From contig NZ_CP014007.2 in NCBI RefSeq assembly GCF_001658025.2, forward strand, positions 2,294,001 to 2,358,000: 64,000 bases of DNA, in the 5' to 3' direction. The DNA is from Kosakonia oryzae. Its GTDB lineage: Bacteria; Pseudomonadota; Gammaproteobacteria; Enterobacterales; Enterobacteriaceae. Of the stretch, positions 28,278 through 37,841 are shown piece by piece (position 1 is the stretch's first letter; each line of letters opens with the position of its first letter). Below the pieces are notes generated by a model. It searched no databases, was not told the origin of the DNA, and saw only the letters and a list, made by a program, of their open reading frames with translations. Both the position numbers and the translations under genes were made by a program.

Positions 28278-28772
28278 GAATAACCATGAAGAATATTCCA
28301 GGGCAGAAGGAAAAGTGTCTCTATTTACTTTGAACTGGTCACTAAGTATATTTCATCCCGTGCCTATCTTTGTCTTTCTCTTTCTCTTTGAGAATATGCA
28401 CAGTTTAGTACCTGCATTTTTTTAACTTGCCGTACTGATGTTATTCATCCCGTCAGTACGGCTTTTTTTTGCTTTTCATCCTGCTGATTACACGACGGTT
28501 TATCCTGCCAACAACCACGCAACTCATGGCTCATTCTGTCTGGCTGCGCACCAGCGCCATGACAAAAAACATCCTGGCTAGAGAATATTCCCGCAAATAA
28601 GAAAACTGTCTGTATTTACAGAAGGATTGTTGATTTATATATTCCCCGGACTGTGTTTTCTTTGTTTATTTTTATTCGGGAATAAGCAGGCATTTTACAC
28701 TGAATAATTTCAATTGATCGCGCTGAAGGAGTTACAGATGCTGGCGCGGCTTTTTATCCTGGAGATGTAATA
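28278..28772. other. Intergenic region between anfA and the protease gene
   Basis: A 495-bp gap holding the anf terminator (28429-28470) and the presumed protease promoter further right. No gene or RNA was recognised in it. Confidence 0.6.
28429..28470 (+). terminator. Terminator of the anf cluster
   Basis: GCCGTACTGA and TCAGTACGGC form a perfect 10-bp stem followed by eight T residues, 152 bp after the anfA stop. Confidence 0.9.
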
Positions 28773-29576
28773 GTGAAAGCAAAACTGATTGCCGCTGCAT
28801 TAGCGGCGGCGTTTATCGTGCCGATGGCGACCATGCAAACGGCTGCCGCCAGCGAGGCTGCTGCGCGTATCGTCAACGGATCGACGGCAATAGCCGGCGA
28901 ATTCCCTGATTTTATTACCATCAGCAAAGGTACGACGGTGGCGGGCCATGTCTGCGGCGGCGTGCTGGTTAACTCCCGCTGGGCGGTTACGGCGGCGCAC
29001 TGTGTTTCGCATTTTGATACCAGCACGGCGAGTATCATGGTAGGGATGGAAAGCTACACCCCGCTGGTGAAGAAAGATCAGGTTTCCATCGAGAAAGTGA
29101 TTGTTCATCCTGACTATGACACCACAACGCTTGGTGGCACGGCGAAAAACGATCTTGCGCTGATTAAGCTGTCCCGAGCGGCGAACAGCAGTAATTTCGC
29201 TACGCTGGCCGGTTTAAACCCGGAACAGGATCCGCCTGCCGCACTGACCAATATTCCGCTGACGGCAGTAGGTTTTGGCGATAATGAAAATGGCGTACGC
29301 CCGAATGTGCTGAATAAAAAAACGATGGTCGCTCTGCCGGATAAAATGTGCACCGACGTTCCGGCTGGCTACCCGGCAACCAACCAGGATCCAGATTTCC
29401 ATGTCTGTGCAGGTAGCGGTACGGCGGGCGGCGATTCCGGCGGCCCACTGTATGCCGATTACAACGGCAAACGCTATGTCGTGGGCCTGGTTTCCCGTAG
29501 CTTAATTGCTCCGGCAGAGCAGTTCACCCGCGTGAGCAAGTTTGCCGAGTGGATCAAAGCGACAGCCGTAGAGTAA
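28773..29576 (+). CDS. Secreted trypsin-like serine protease (chymotrypsin family S1)
   Basis: A 267-aa preprotein with a Sec signal peptide (about 1-27, cleavage after AAA) and a short propeptide ending at ARIVNG, the trypsin activation site. The catalytic triad is intact: His in TAAHC, Asp in KNDLALIKL, Ser in GDSGGPLY. Four cysteines pair as expected for two conserved disulfides. S1 proteases of this animal-like type are uncommon in Enterobacterales, and it may act on plant or host proteins after export. Translation appears to start at GTG 28773, 8 nt after GGAG; no ATG is suitable. Confidence 0.85.
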   Translation: MKAKLIAAALAAAFIVPMATMQTAAASEAAARIVNGSTAIAGEFPDFITISKGTTVAGHVCGGVLVNSRWAVTAAHCVSHFDTSTASIMVGMESYTPLVKKDQVSIEKVIVHPDYDTTTLGGTAKNDLALIKLSRAANSSNFATLAGLNPEQDPPAALTNIPLTAVGFGDNENGVRPNVLNKKTMVALPDKMCTDVPAGYPATNQDPDFHVCAGSGTAGGDSGGPLYADYNGKRYVVGLVSRSLIAPAEQFTRVSKFAEWIKATAVE

Positions 29577-29583
29577 CGTACTG

Positions 29584-29614
29584 AATAGTATGGCCGTTTC
29601 GGCCATACTATTTT
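29584..29614. terminator. Bidirectional terminator after the protease and regulator genes
   Basis: TAGTATGGCCG and CGGCCATACTA form an 11-bp stem with TTTT after it; its right arm includes the stop codon of the convergent regulator. Confidence 0.8.
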
Positions 29615-31344
29615 GCCAGCCGTCGATAGAGCGTGCTGCGCGAAATACCGAGTTTTTTCGCCGCAAGGCTCATATTCCCCTGCGCTTGCGCGATGGCGCT
29701 CTGTTCGTCACTGGGGCGTTGCGACACTGGTGCGGCGTGGATTTCGCCGGGCAGATCGGCGAGCGTAATCCGATCGCCATCTTCTGCCAGCGCCATTAAT
29801 ACCCGCAACTGGCTTAACAATTGACGCACATTGCCCGGCCACGGCTGGTGCGCGAGCGTGTTCACCACCTCATCGCTTAACGTCAACCCACGGCTGGCGG
29901 CACCCAGTTCGTGCCACAATTTGTGGATAAATCCCTCTCTATGCTGCCATTCACGCAGCGGCGGAATGCGCAGGTGAAACTCCTGAATGCGGTACAGCAG
30001 ATCCTCGCGAAACGTGCCTGCCTGCACCCGCGCGGCCAGATCCTGATGCGTTGCGCAGATCAAAGCGAAATTCACGTCCCAACTGCTATTGGCACCCAGC
30101 GGCGTCACTTTTTTCTCCTGCAACACGCGCAGCAGGCGGGTTTGCAGCGCCAGCGGCATGTCGCCGATTTCATCAAGAAACAGTACGCCACCATCCGCTT
30201 CGCGGCATTTACCGATATACCCTTTCGGGCTGGCACCGGTAAAAGCGCCGGGGACATAGCCGAACAGCTCTGATTCAATCAGATGTTCGGGTAACGCGGC
30301 ACAGTTGATGGCGACGAAATTGCCCGTATGCCACTGGCTGCGGCTGTACAACTCGCGCGCCAGATACTCTTTGCCACAGCCTGTTTCACCGGTAATGCAC
30401 AGCGCAATCCCGGCATTCACAATGCGCAGCGCCTTCTCTTTTTCGATACCGTGCTGCTCTGTCTGCTGTGCACTGCCGCGCCCGCTAAAACGGCGGGCTG
30501 GCAGTGTCTGGCGGGCATAAAAACGCTGATGATTACCGGTTTCCAGCACCGTTTCACCGCCGCGTAGCTCAAGGCCGGGAAACAGCGCATCCAGTTCAAG
30601 TGCACCAAAATGGCCGCTGGTGAGGGCGAACGCATCCATCGCCAGCTTATTGGCGCCGAGCAGCGTGCGATCGTCAAAAATCAGCAGCAACTCCTGCGCG
30701 GTGCCGAGGATTTTTTCATCATGATGCAGGCTCAATAACCAGCGATTAGCGCCGAGAGCGCTGGTGGCCCAGGCGTGTTCGATCTGGCATACCGTGCGGC
30801 GGATCAAAGCGGCGGCATCATGGCGCGGCGTCATCGCCGGGGTGGAGAGATCCAGCACCCCGGCAACCTGGCCGTCGGGGCGAAACACTGGCGCGGCTGA
30901 GCAGAACAGCCCGGCATTACGGCTCAGATAGTGCTCGCCGCCAGCCACTTCACAATGCTGCTGGAGCGCCAGCGCGGTGCCAATAGCGTTAGTGCCGCGC
31001 GCATGTTCGCCCCACAGATTGCCGGGCGACAGGGCATAGCGCTGCGCTTTGTGCAGAAAATCGCTGTTGCCGTGCGTTTCCAGCACCAGCCCGGTCGCGT
31101 CGGACATCACCATAATCGACGGGTGTTTGTTCAGCTCCGGCCGCAGCCGCGCCAGCAGGGGAGCGACCAGGTGTTTCACCCAGCCATTTTCCGCACGCGC
31201 ATCTTTCAGCATCGCGTTAGCCACCCACGGCTGGGCGTCATCATCCCGTGTCAGCCCATAGTTAAGGCTACGTTGCCAGGAATCCTGCAACTGGCAAGGC
31301 AGACCGGAACGGGTGGTTGGCAAAGTATCTACGCGTGTCGGCAT
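29608..31344 (-). CDS. AcoR-type sigma-54-dependent activator
   Basis: This 578-aa protein has the AcoR/DhaR layout: GAF-like sensor domain (LSRNAGLFCSAAPVFRPDGQVAGVLDLST), PAS-like segment, AAA+ domain (GETGCGKEYLARE, ESELFGYVPGAFTGA, FREDLLYRIQEF) and Fis-type helix-turn-helix (NMSLAAKKLGISRSTLYRRLAK). AAA+ GAFTGA indicates interaction with sigma-54. It is divergent from an aldehyde/alcohol dehydrogenase operon that has a -24/-12 promoter, so it is the likely activator in response to an alcohol or aldehyde. ATG 31344 follows CGGAGAG; an in-frame TTG at 31359 is less likely. Confidence 0.86.
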   Translation of the reverse strand: MPTRVDTLPTTRSGLPCQLQDSWQRSLNYGLTRDDDAQPWVANAMLKDARAENGWVKHLVAPLLARLRPELNKHPSIMVMSDATGLVLETHGNSDFLHKAQRYALSPGNLWGEHARGTNAIGTALALQQHCEVAGGEHYLSRNAGLFCSAAPVFRPDGQVAGVLDLSTPAMTPRHDAAALIRRTVCQIEHAWATSALGANRWLLSLHHDEKILGTAQELLLIFDDRTLLGANKLAMDAFALTSGHFGALELDALFPGLELRGGETVLETGNHQRFYARQTLPARRFSGRGSAQQTEQHGIEKEKALRIVNAGIALCITGETGCGKEYLARELYSRSQWHTGNFVAINCAALPEHLIESELFGYVPGAFTGASPKGYIGKCREADGGVLFLDEIGDMPLALQTRLLRVLQEKKVTPLGANSSWDVNFALICATHQDLAARVQAGTFREDLLYRIQEFHLRIPPLREWQHREGFIHKLWHELGAASRGLTLSDEVVNTLAHQPWPGNVRQLLSQLRVLMALAEDGDRITLADLPGEIHAAPVSQRPSDEQSAIAQAQGNMSLAAKKLGISRSTLYRRLAK

Positions 31345-31388
31345 GTTACTCTCCGGCAATTACAATGTTACATTTGTGTAGCATAAGA

Positions 31389-31416
31389 GTGTCTCGTGTG
31401 TAGCGACGTGCGACAC
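31389..31416. promoter_or_regulatory. Imperfect dyad, candidate site for the AcoR-like regulator
   Basis: GTGTC and GACAC arms 18 bp apart frame a GTG/GAC-rich stretch 120 bp upstream of the -24/-12 promoter. The position suits an enhancer site; the sequence match is weak. Confidence 0.35.
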
Positions 31417-31535
31417 AATTCCTGTACTCGCTTGCACATCATTTTTTGTCGTTTTGTCCGATTTATCTTTAAACCCGCCTGTTATTATTTGTTTTACAAA
31501 GAAAAAATTCATTTTTACCTATGGCAGCAGCAATC

Positions 31536-31551
31536 TGGCATAAGAAGTGCT
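31536..31551 (+). promoter_or_regulatory. Sigma-54 promoter of the aldehyde dehydrogenase operon
   Basis: TGGCATAAGAAGTGCT has GG and GC at the exact 12-bp offset and lies 66 bp before the dehydrogenase start. Confidence 0.7.
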
Positions 31552-31617
31552 TATGTTCCTCTGTCCGCCCTGGCGCGAGACGCCTCACCTGTACCGATAA
31601 TAAAAGAGGAACATCTG

Positions 31618-33138
31618 ATGAAATACATTCACCCTGGCCTTGATGGCGCGAAAGTCTCTTTTAAACAGCGTTATGGCAATTATATCGACGGAAAATTTGT
31701 AGACCCGGTAGAGGGCGGCTGGTTCACCAATACCTCGCCGGTAACCGGACAGGTGATTGCCGAATTCCCGCGTTCGGGCGCGGTGGATATAGAGAAGGCT
31801 CTGGATGCAGCGCATGCTGCCGCCGACGCCTGGGGAAAAACCAGCGTGCAGGAACGTTCGAATGTGCTGCTGGCGATTGCAGACCGCATTGAAGCCAATC
31901 TGGAAGTGCTGGCGTTAACAGAAACATGGGACAACGGGAAACCCATCCGCGAAACAATGGGGGCGGATATTCCACTGGCGGTTGATCACTTCCGCTACTT
32001 TGCCGGTTGCATCCGGGCACAGGAGGGGACAGCCGCCGAAATCGACAGCAATACGGTGGCTTACCATATCTATGAACCGCTCGGCGTGGTTGGGCAGATC
32101 ATTCCGTGGAACTTCCCGATTTTGATGGCGGCCTGGAAACTGGCGCCTGCGCTGGCGGCGGGTAACTGCGTGGTGCTGAAACCTGCGGAGCAAACGCCGC
32201 TCGGCATCTGCGTGTTGATGGAGCTGATTGGCGATCTGCTGCCAAAAGGCGTGCTCAACGTGGTTCATGGCTTTGGTACGGAAGCGGGCGAACCGCTGGC
32301 GCGCAGCAAACGCATTGAGAAAATTGCCTTTACCGGATCGACGCCGATTGGCCGCCACATTCTCTCCTGCGCGGCGGAAAACATTATTCCCAGCACCGTC
32401 GAGCTGGGCGGTAAATCACCCAACATTTACTTTGAAGATGTGCTGAATGGCGATGCTGAATTTATCGATAAAGCCGTCGAAGGCGTCGTGCTTGGCTTCT
32501 TCAACCAGGGCGAAGTCTGTACCTGTCCGTCACGCGTGCTGGTGCAGGAATCCATCTATCCGCAGTTCGTAGAAAAAGTGCTGGCGCGTATGGAAAACAT
32601 CCGCAAAGGCGACCCCTTTGATACTGAAACCATGATTGGCGCGCAAGCTTCGCAGGAGCAGTACGACAAAATCCTTTCCTATATCAACATTGCCCGCGAA
32701 GAGGGGGGCGAAATCATCACCGGCGGCGAGCTGATCAAGCATGGGGATAGCCTGCAAAACGGCTTCTACATTCAGCCGACGTTGATTAAAGGCCATAACG
32801 GCATGCGCTGTTTCCAGGAAGAAATTTTTGGGCCGGTGCTCGGGATCACCACTTTCAAAGATGAAGCTGAAGCGCTGCGTATCGCTAACGATACCGAATT
32901 CGGCCTGGGTGCCGGGGTGTGGACGCTGGATATCAACCGCGCATGGCGCATGGGGCGCGGCATCAAAGCCGGGCGCGTGTGGACCAACTGTTACCACCTC
33001 TATCCGGCACATGCGGCTTTTGGTGGGTACAAAAATTCGGGCGTTGGGCGCGAAACGCACAAGCTGGCGCTGAGTCATTATCAGCAGATTAAAAACCTGC
33101 TGGTCAGCTACAGCGGTACACCATTGGGTCTGTATTAA
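31618..33138 (+). CDS. NAD(P)-dependent aldehyde dehydrogenase (AldB/ExaC/AcoD type)
   Basis: This 506-aa enzyme oxidises acetaldehyde or related short aldehydes to acids. [21 protein letters not shown] and [11 protein letters not shown] bind the cofactor, the general base Glu is in VELGGKSPN and the catalytic Cys in [13 protein letters not shown]. AldB, ExaC and AcoD are the same length and share the GNYIDGKFV opening. ATG 31618 follows AAAGAGGAACATCTG. It is followed 27 bp later by an alcohol dehydrogenase, and a sigma-54 promoter plus a divergent AcoR-like activator suggest induction by alcohols or aldehydes. Confidence 0.9.
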   Translation: MKYIHPGLDGAKVSFKQRYGNYIDGKFVDPVEGGWFTNTSPVTGQVIAEFPRSGAVDIEKALDAAHAAADAWGKTSVQERSNVLLAIADRIEANLEVLALTETWDNGKPIRETMGADIPLAVDHFRYFAGCIRAQEGTAAEIDSNTVAYHIYEPLGVVGQIIPWNFPILMAAWKLAPALAAGNCVVLKPAEQTPLGICVLMELIGDLLPKGVLNVVHGFGTEAGEPLARSKRIEKIAFTGSTPIGRHILSCAAENIIPSTVELGGKSPNIYFEDVLNGDAEFIDKAVEGVVLGFFNQGEVCTCPSRVLVQESIYPQFVEKVLARMENIRKGDPFDTETMIGAQASQEQYDKILSYINIAREEGGEIITGGELIKHGDSLQNGFYIQPTLIKGHNGMRCFQEEIFGPVLGITTFKDEAEALRIANDTEFGLGAGVWTLDINRAWRMGRGIKAGRVWTNCYHLYPAHAAFGGYKNSGVGRETHKLALSHYQQIKNLLVSYSGTPLGLY

Positions 33139-33165
33139 TCAATCTCATCAGGACGAGGCAATGCT

Positions 33166-34197
33166 ATGCAACTGAAAACGATGAAAGCGGCAGTGGTTAA
33201 AGCGTTCGGGCAACCGCTGGTGATTGAAGAGGTCATGGTGCCTGCGGTAGCGCCGGGCAAAATTCTGGTCAAGATCGAGGCGACCGGTGTCTGCCATACC
33301 GATTTGCATGCCGCAGAAGGCGACTGGCCGGTGAAACCGAATCCGCCGTTTATTCCCGGCCACGAAGGCGTGGGTCACGTAGTCGCAGTGGGGCCGGGCG
33401 TGACGCATGTGAAAGAGGGCGATCGGGTTGGCGTGCCGTGGCTTTACTCTGCCTGCGGGCACTGCGAACACTGCCTGAGCGGCTGGGAGACCTTGTGCCA
33501 CGGGCAACAGAACTCCGGTTATTCGGTAAACGGCACTTTTGCCGAATATTGCCTGGCGGACGCTAACTACGTCGGTATTCTGCCGGATAACGTCGAATTC
33601 CACGCGATTGCGCCTATCCTCTGCGCCGGGGTAACGGTTTACAAAGGGCTGAAGATGACGGAAGCCCGCGCCGGTGAATGGGTGGTGATCTCGGGGATCG
33701 GCGGTCTCGGTCATCTGGCGATCCAGTATGCCGTGGCGATGGGGATGAATGTGGCGGCGGTGGACATTGACGATGACAAGCTCGAATTTGCTCGTCGGCT
33801 CGGCGCATCGGTGGTGGTCAATGGGCGGGAAGAGGATCCCGGCAAGCGCTTCCACGCCGAGTTTGGCGGCGCGCACGGCGTGCTGGTCACGGCGGTATCA
33901 CCAAAAGCATTTGAACAGGCAACCACCATGATGCGCCGTGGCGGGACAATGGTGCTGAACGGGCTGCCGCCGGGCAAATTCGACCTCTCGATCTTCGACA
34001 TGGTGCTGGATGGCATCACCGTACGTGGTTCCATTGTGGGAACGCGCAAAGATCTGCAAGAGGCGCTGGATTTTGCCGGGCGCAATAAAGTACATGCGGA
34101 AATTGCCGTTGAACCGCTGGAGAATATCAACAGCATCTTTGATCGGATGCGCGCCGGGAAAATAACCGGTCGCATCGTGGTGGATATGTCGTTGTGA
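33166..34197 (+). CDS. adhP: Zinc-dependent alcohol dehydrogenase (AdhP type)
   Basis: This 343-aa medium-chain dehydrogenase interconverts ethanol or propanol and the aldehyde. The catalytic zinc ligands are in [15 protein letters not shown] and GHEGVGHV; the four structural zinc cysteines in [23 protein letters not shown]; the NAD fold in [16 protein letters not shown]. It matches E. coli AdhP in length and motifs. Together with the upstream aldehyde dehydrogenase it would take an alcohol to its acid. ATG 33166 or 33181 (MKAAVV) are both possible. A bidirectional terminator follows. Confidence 0.9.
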   Translation: MQLKTMKAAVVKAFGQPLVIEEVMVPAVAPGKILVKIEATGVCHTDLHAAEGDWPVKPNPPFIPGHEGVGHVVAVGPGVTHVKEGDRVGVPWLYSACGHCEHCLSGWETLCHGQQNSGYSVNGTFAEYCLADANYVGILPDNVEFHAIAPILCAGVTVYKGLKMTEARAGEWVVISGIGGLGHLAIQYAVAMGMNVAAVDIDDDKLEFARRLGASVVVNGREEDPGKRFHAEFGGAHGVLVTAVSPKAFEQATTMMRRGGTMVLNGLPPGKFDLSIFDMVLDGITVRGSIVGTRKDLQEALDFAGRNKVHAEIAVEPLENINSIFDRMRAGKITGRIVVDMSL

Positions 34198-34211
34198 TGG
34201 CGTGGTGATAA

Positions 34212-34236
34212 AAAACGGGGCGCGATGCCCCGTTTT
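34212..34236. terminator. Bidirectional terminator between adhP and the hydrolase gene
   Basis: AAAACGGGGC-GCGAT-GCCCCGTTTT, a 10-bp perfect stem between convergent genes. Confidence 0.88.
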
Positions 34237-34237
34237 G

Positions 34238-35119
34238 TTACAGTGAGTCGGCAAATGCCGCCAGATCCCGGTTGAAACGCTGTGGTTCTTCTAAAAAGGG
34301 CGCGTGTCCCGAATCGGCGTACAACAGCGTACGTATGTGTGGATTTACGCTTCTGGCCCGCGCCAGTGAAGCTTGTGGGTTCACCAGTTGATCTTTTTCC
34401 CCGTAAATAAACAGTACCGGTACTTTTGCTTTGCCCAGCCCCTGCGCGAGTGACACTTTCATTTGCGGCACAGCGCGTTGCATTGTCCACGAGGCCAGCG
34501 CAGCGTTAGCCAGCAGGCGCTCAAACGTGGCGGTGTCGGGTTGCTGATGGAAGCACAGACGCAGGAAATCACGCTCACCTGCCAGATGGGTTTTCAGATC
34601 CGCGGACACCATATCCTGATAAACCTGCGGGTGAGCGGGTATTTGTTCTGGTGTGATTTCTACCACGCCATCGACATACAACACGCCTGCAATCTGTTGA
34701 TCACCATAGGCCGCCAGATAGTGGCTGATGACCACGCCACCCAGCGACCAGCCCACCAGAAGCGGCTTGTTTGCGCCGCTGCCTTTGATCACGGCTGCAA
34801 CATCATCCGCCCAGCGACGGTTTTCCGTATAAGCTGTTGCTTGCTCCGGTTTGCCTGATAAGCCATGACCGCGCAGGTCGAAACTGATCAGGCGAAAACG
34901 CTGCAGGGCGGGATCCTGCCACTGTTTCTCCCAGTTAAGATGGCTGCCTAACAGCCCATGAATAAAGATGATGGGCTGACCGTCTGCTGCGCCAGTTTCC
35001 TGTACAGCCAGCGGTACGCCGTCTGACGAGACAACGGTATAGTGCTTCTCCTGCGCGTACAGTGAGGCGCAAAACAGCAGCAGGATGAAGACAAGGTTAC
35101 GGCCACGCGATAACAGCAT
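34238..35119 (-). CDS. Exported alpha/beta hydrolase
   Basis: A 293-aa protein with an N-terminal signal peptide (about 1-22, ending SLYAQ) and an alpha/beta-hydrolase fold: HGLLGSHLNWEKQW (oxyanion region), nucleophile Ser in VGWSLGGVV, acid Asp in YGEKDQLV, His in DSGHAPFLEEP. Substrate is unknown; esterase, lactonase or haloperoxidase-like activities are all possible. It is divergent from a MerR regulator with an operator-like dyad between them, so it is probably controlled by that protein. Confidence 0.8.
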   Translation of the reverse strand: MLLSRGRNLVFILLLFCASLYAQEKHYTVVSSDGVPLAVQETGAADGQPIIFIHGLLGSHLNWEKQWQDPALQRFRLISFDLRGHGLSGKPEQATAYTENRRWADDVAAVIKGSGANKPLLVGWSLGGVVISHYLAAYGDQQIAGVLYVDGVVEITPEQIPAHPQVYQDMVSADLKTHLAGERDFLRLCFHQQPDTATFERLLANAALASWTMQRAVPQMKVSLAQGLGKAKVPVLFIYGEKDQLVNPQASLARARSVNPHIRTLLYADSGHAPFLEEPQRFNRDLAAFADSL

Positions 35120-35161
35120 AAAATGTTCCTCCGGTTAACGATTCGTGGCTATCCTCAACCT

Positions 35162-35184
35162 TTACACTGGTGTCAGAGTCAAGC
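35162..35184. promoter_or_regulatory. MerR-type operator in the divergent promoter
   Basis: On the minus strand a TTGACT -35 element is followed by a dyad CTGACACCAGTGTAAAG (ACAC-CA-GTGT core) that would lie in an over-long 19-20 bp spacer, as in MerR-regulated promoters. The -10 element is poor. Confidence 0.45.
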
Positions 35185-35202
35185 AGCAAACGAGGAGAAA
35201 AA

Positions 35203-35556
35203 ATGCTATCGATTGGCGAGCTTGCCCGGCAAACGGGCGTCAGCGTGCGTTCTATTCGTCACTATGATCGGTATGGGCTGTTATGTTCTACGCGGGCCTG
35301 TAACGGCTATCGGTATTTTTCTGCGCAGGTGGTCGGCCAGGTGCGACAGATCCAACAATTGATTGCTACCGGGTTTAGCCTGGCGGAAATTGCCACCTTC
35401 CCGGAATGCATGCGCAGCACGGAAGGGGCCGCATTTTGCCCGCAAACCCGTGAACTGCAGCGTAAACGCCTCGGTCGCATTGAAGCACAAATCGCCACCC
35501 TTGAGCAGCGCCGTGCACAGCTACTCGCCGCGCTGAGCGGCAGCGACGAGCAATAA
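35203..35556 (+). CDS. MerR-family transcriptional regulator
   Basis: A 117-aa regulator. The N-terminal winged helix reads SIGELARQTGVSVRSIRHYDRYGLL, followed by NGYRYFS and a C-terminal coiled coil (RELQRKRLGRIEAQIATLEQRRAQLL). Two cysteines (MRST flanks: PECMRSTEGAAFCPQ) might bind a metal or sense oxidation; the ligand is unknown. ATG 35203 follows GAGGAGAAAAA. It probably controls the divergent exported hydrolase. Confidence 0.85.
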   Translation: MLSIGELARQTGVSVRSIRHYDRYGLLCSTRACNGYRYFSAQVVGQVRQIQQLIATGFSLAEIATFPECMRSTEGAAFCPQTRELQRKRLGRIEAQIATLEQRRAQLLAALSGSDEQ

Positions 35557-35582
35557 AAAACCACGCCGTAGCGTGGTTTTTT
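35556..35582. terminator. Bidirectional terminator between merR-like and gap genes
   Basis: AAAACCACGC-CGTA-GCGTGGTTTT stem with A/T tails on both sides. Confidence 0.85.
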
Positions 35583-35594
35583 GAGGGCTGCGGA

Positions 35595-36605
35595 TTATAA
35601 ACCGCGCTGCGCCATCAGTTTCGTCAGATCCACCAGCCGGTTGGAGAAGCCCCACTCGTTATCGTACCAGGCGAGGATTTTCACCAGATTGCCGCCAATC
35701 ACCAGCGTTGACAGGCCGTCGATAATGGAAGAGCGCGGATCGCCCTGATAATCACTGGAAACCAGCGGCTCATCGCTATAGCCAAGAATGCCTTTCAGCG
35801 GCCCGTTTGCGGCGGCTTTGCGGAAAGCGTCATTCACTTCTTCCACGGTCACATCGCGTTTCAGCGTTACCGTTAAGTCGACGATCGACACCACCGGTAC
35901 CGGTACGCGTAGCGAATAACCGGTCAACCGTCCGTCCAGTTCCGGGATCACTTTGCCGAGCGCTTTCGCCGCGCCGCTGGAGTAAGGCACGATGGAGAGC
36001 GCTGCGGCACGCGCGCCGCGCAGATCTTTTTCCGGCTGGTCGTGCAGCGCCTGGCTGTTGGTGTATGCGTGGGTGGTGTTCATCAACCCGTGTTCAATAC
36101 CAAAATTCTGGTGCAGTACCTGGGCGGCAGGTGCCAGCCCGTTAGTGGTGCAACTGCCGTTGCTGACCACGAAATGACGCGTCGGATCATACTGTGTGTC
36201 GTTCACGCCGAGCACGATAGTCAGGTCATCATTTTTCCCCGGCGCGGAGATAATCACCCGTTTTGCGCCGCCGTGGCTGATATGCACTGCGGCTTTTTCA
36301 CGATCGGTAAAGAATCCGGTGGCTTCAATCACAATTTCCACGCCAACGTCGCGCCACGGAATATTCGCCGGATCGCGTTCACTGAAAACGCGCACTGCGT
36401 TGCCATCGACAAACAACTGGCCTTCACCTGCTTCAACCGGAACCGGCAGCGTGCCGAGCAGTGAATCGTGTTTCAGCAGATGGGCGAGGGTTTTGCTGTC
36501 CGTCAGATCGTTGATCGCGACGATTTGAATCTCTGGGTTACCGAGCGCGGCGCGCAGTACGTTGCGCCCGATCCTGCCAAAACCGTTAATGCCGACCTTA
36601 ACCAT
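35595..36605 (-). CDS. Glyceraldehyde-3-phosphate dehydrogenase, additional paralogue
   Basis: This 336-aa type I GAPDH has the NAD fold VKVGINGFGRIGRNVLRA, the catalytic Cys in SNGSCTTNGLAP, and STLVIGGNLVKILAWYDNEWGFSNR. In the usual enterobacterial GapA the motif reads SNASCTTNCLAP; the two Gly changes and the divergent surface loops mark it as a second, non-housekeeping form. ATG 36605 follows AAGGAG; an upstream in-frame ATG at 36638 lacks one. A GlxA-type regulator gene lies just upstream on the same strand. Confidence 0.85.
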   Translation of the reverse strand: MVKVGINGFGRIGRNVLRAALGNPEIQIVAINDLTDSKTLAHLLKHDSLLGTLPVPVEAGEGQLFVDGNAVRVFSERDPANIPWRDVGVEIVIEATGFFTDREKAAVHISHGGAKRVIISAPGKNDDLTIVLGVNDTQYDPTRHFVVSNGSCTTNGLAPAAQVLHQNFGIEHGLMNTTHAYTNSQALHDQPEKDLRGARAAALSIVPYSSGAAKALGKVIPELDGRLTGYSLRVPVPVVSIVDLTVTLKRDVTVEEVNDAFRKAAANGPLKGILGYSDEPLVSSDYQGDPRSSIIDGLSTLVIGGNLVKILAWYDNEWGFSNRLVDLTKLMAQRGL

Positions 36606-36683
36606 GATTGACTCCTTCTTTTTCGTGTCTGAAGTCACTTTAAGGTGGCAGCGTTTTGGCGTAAAGGACGGATAAGGATCACT

Positions 36684-37664
36684 TTACGCCATTTTGCGGC
36701 AGTGGAAGCGCTGGCGATACTCGCCGGGGGTAAGCTGCAGTTGACGTTCAAAGATGCGGCGTAAGTTGATGCTGTTGCCGAAACCCGTGGCGGCGGCCAC
36801 GCTCTCCAGCGTTTCGCGGGTTTGCTCCAGGCGGTGTCGGGCAGCGGCAAGCCGCGCTTCGGCAACATAACGCGCCGGAGGGACGCCGGTTTCACGGGTA
36901 AAGACGCGGGTGAAATTGCGCGGGCTCATCGCCACGCGTTCGGCAAGCTTTTCGACGGAGAGATCGTCGGTCAGGTTTTCCAGGATCCAGCTTTGTAACT
37001 CACTGACAGGCCCGATACTCTCCGTCTGTTGCAGATGGTAGCGGCTAAACTGCAACTGGCCGCCGGGGCGACGCAAATACATCACCATATCCTGCGCGAC
37101 GTCGCGGGCGAGGGTGAAACCGTAATCCTCTTCGACCAGCGCCAGCGTCAGGTCAAAACCGGAGCTGACGCCGCCGGAAGTCCATATCGGCCCATCCTGA
37201 ATATAGAGCGGGCCGCCTTCGACGTTGACCAGCGGATAGCGCGACTGCATGGTCTCAAGCAGCCGCCAGTGGGTGGTGGCGCGCCGACCGTCAAGCAACC
37301 CGGTTTCTGCCAGCAGCATCGCGCCGCCGCAGATGGACGCCACTCTGTCGGCATGGGGGGCGGCAAGACGCAGCCAGTCAACGACGGCGGTGCCTTCCTC
37401 TTCATCGTTTCCGCGTCCGGTGATCATGATGGTATCCCACGGCTCGCGCGGGTCCAGCTCCGGCAGACGGAAATCGGCCAGCAGATTGAGGCCAGACTGA
37501 CCGTGGATCACCTGGTGCGGCTGCGTGGTGGCGATGCTCACCCGGTAACGCGGCTGTTGGGTTTCATCGGCACGCAGGCGATTGGCCTGCATCAGAATGT
37601 CGGCAATACCGGCGGCTTCGAATAACATGCCGCCATCGGGAACGATAATCAGGAATCTCTTCAT
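36684..37664 (-). CDS. GlxA-family transcriptional regulator (DJ-1/PfpI + AraC)
   Basis: A 326-aa regulator with an N-terminal DJ-1/PfpI amidotransferase-like domain (1-190), the nucleophile elbow reading ASICGGAMLLAETGLLDGRRATTHW, and a C-terminal AraC domain with two helix-turn-helices (SVEKLAERVAMSPRNFTRVFTRETG and LESVAAATGFGNSINLRRIF). GlxA-type proteins act as activators in amine, carnitine or aldehyde metabolism; the effector here is unknown. It precedes the GAPDH gene by 78 bp on the same strand and may control it. Confidence 0.83.
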   Translation of the reverse strand: MKRFLIIVPDGGMLFEAAGIADILMQANRLRADETQQPRYRVSIATTQPHQVIHGQSGLNLLADFRLPELDPREPWDTIMITGRGNDEEEGTAVVDWLRLAAPHADRVASICGGAMLLAETGLLDGRRATTHWRLLETMQSRYPLVNVEGGPLYIQDGPIWTSGGVSSGFDLTLALVEEDYGFTLARDVAQDMVMYLRRPGGQLQFSRYHLQQTESIGPVSELQSWILENLTDDLSVEKLAERVAMSPRNFTRVFTRETGVPPARYVAEARLAAARHRLEQTRETLESVAAATGFGNSINLRRIFERQLQLTPGEYRQRFHCRKMA

Positions 37665-37841
37665 GTCCTGAAAAGTACACTTGTCACATTATAAGTCAAG
37701 ATGCGAACGGAATTTTAAGCGTAAGGGCTGACCTGATCCAAATCTGAAAGGCCGTTAATGAGAAGCAAACGAATTTCCAAATCGCTACTATAACTAGAGT
37801 ACAGGATTTTTATCGGTCGCATCTCACGCGAGGATTTATCC

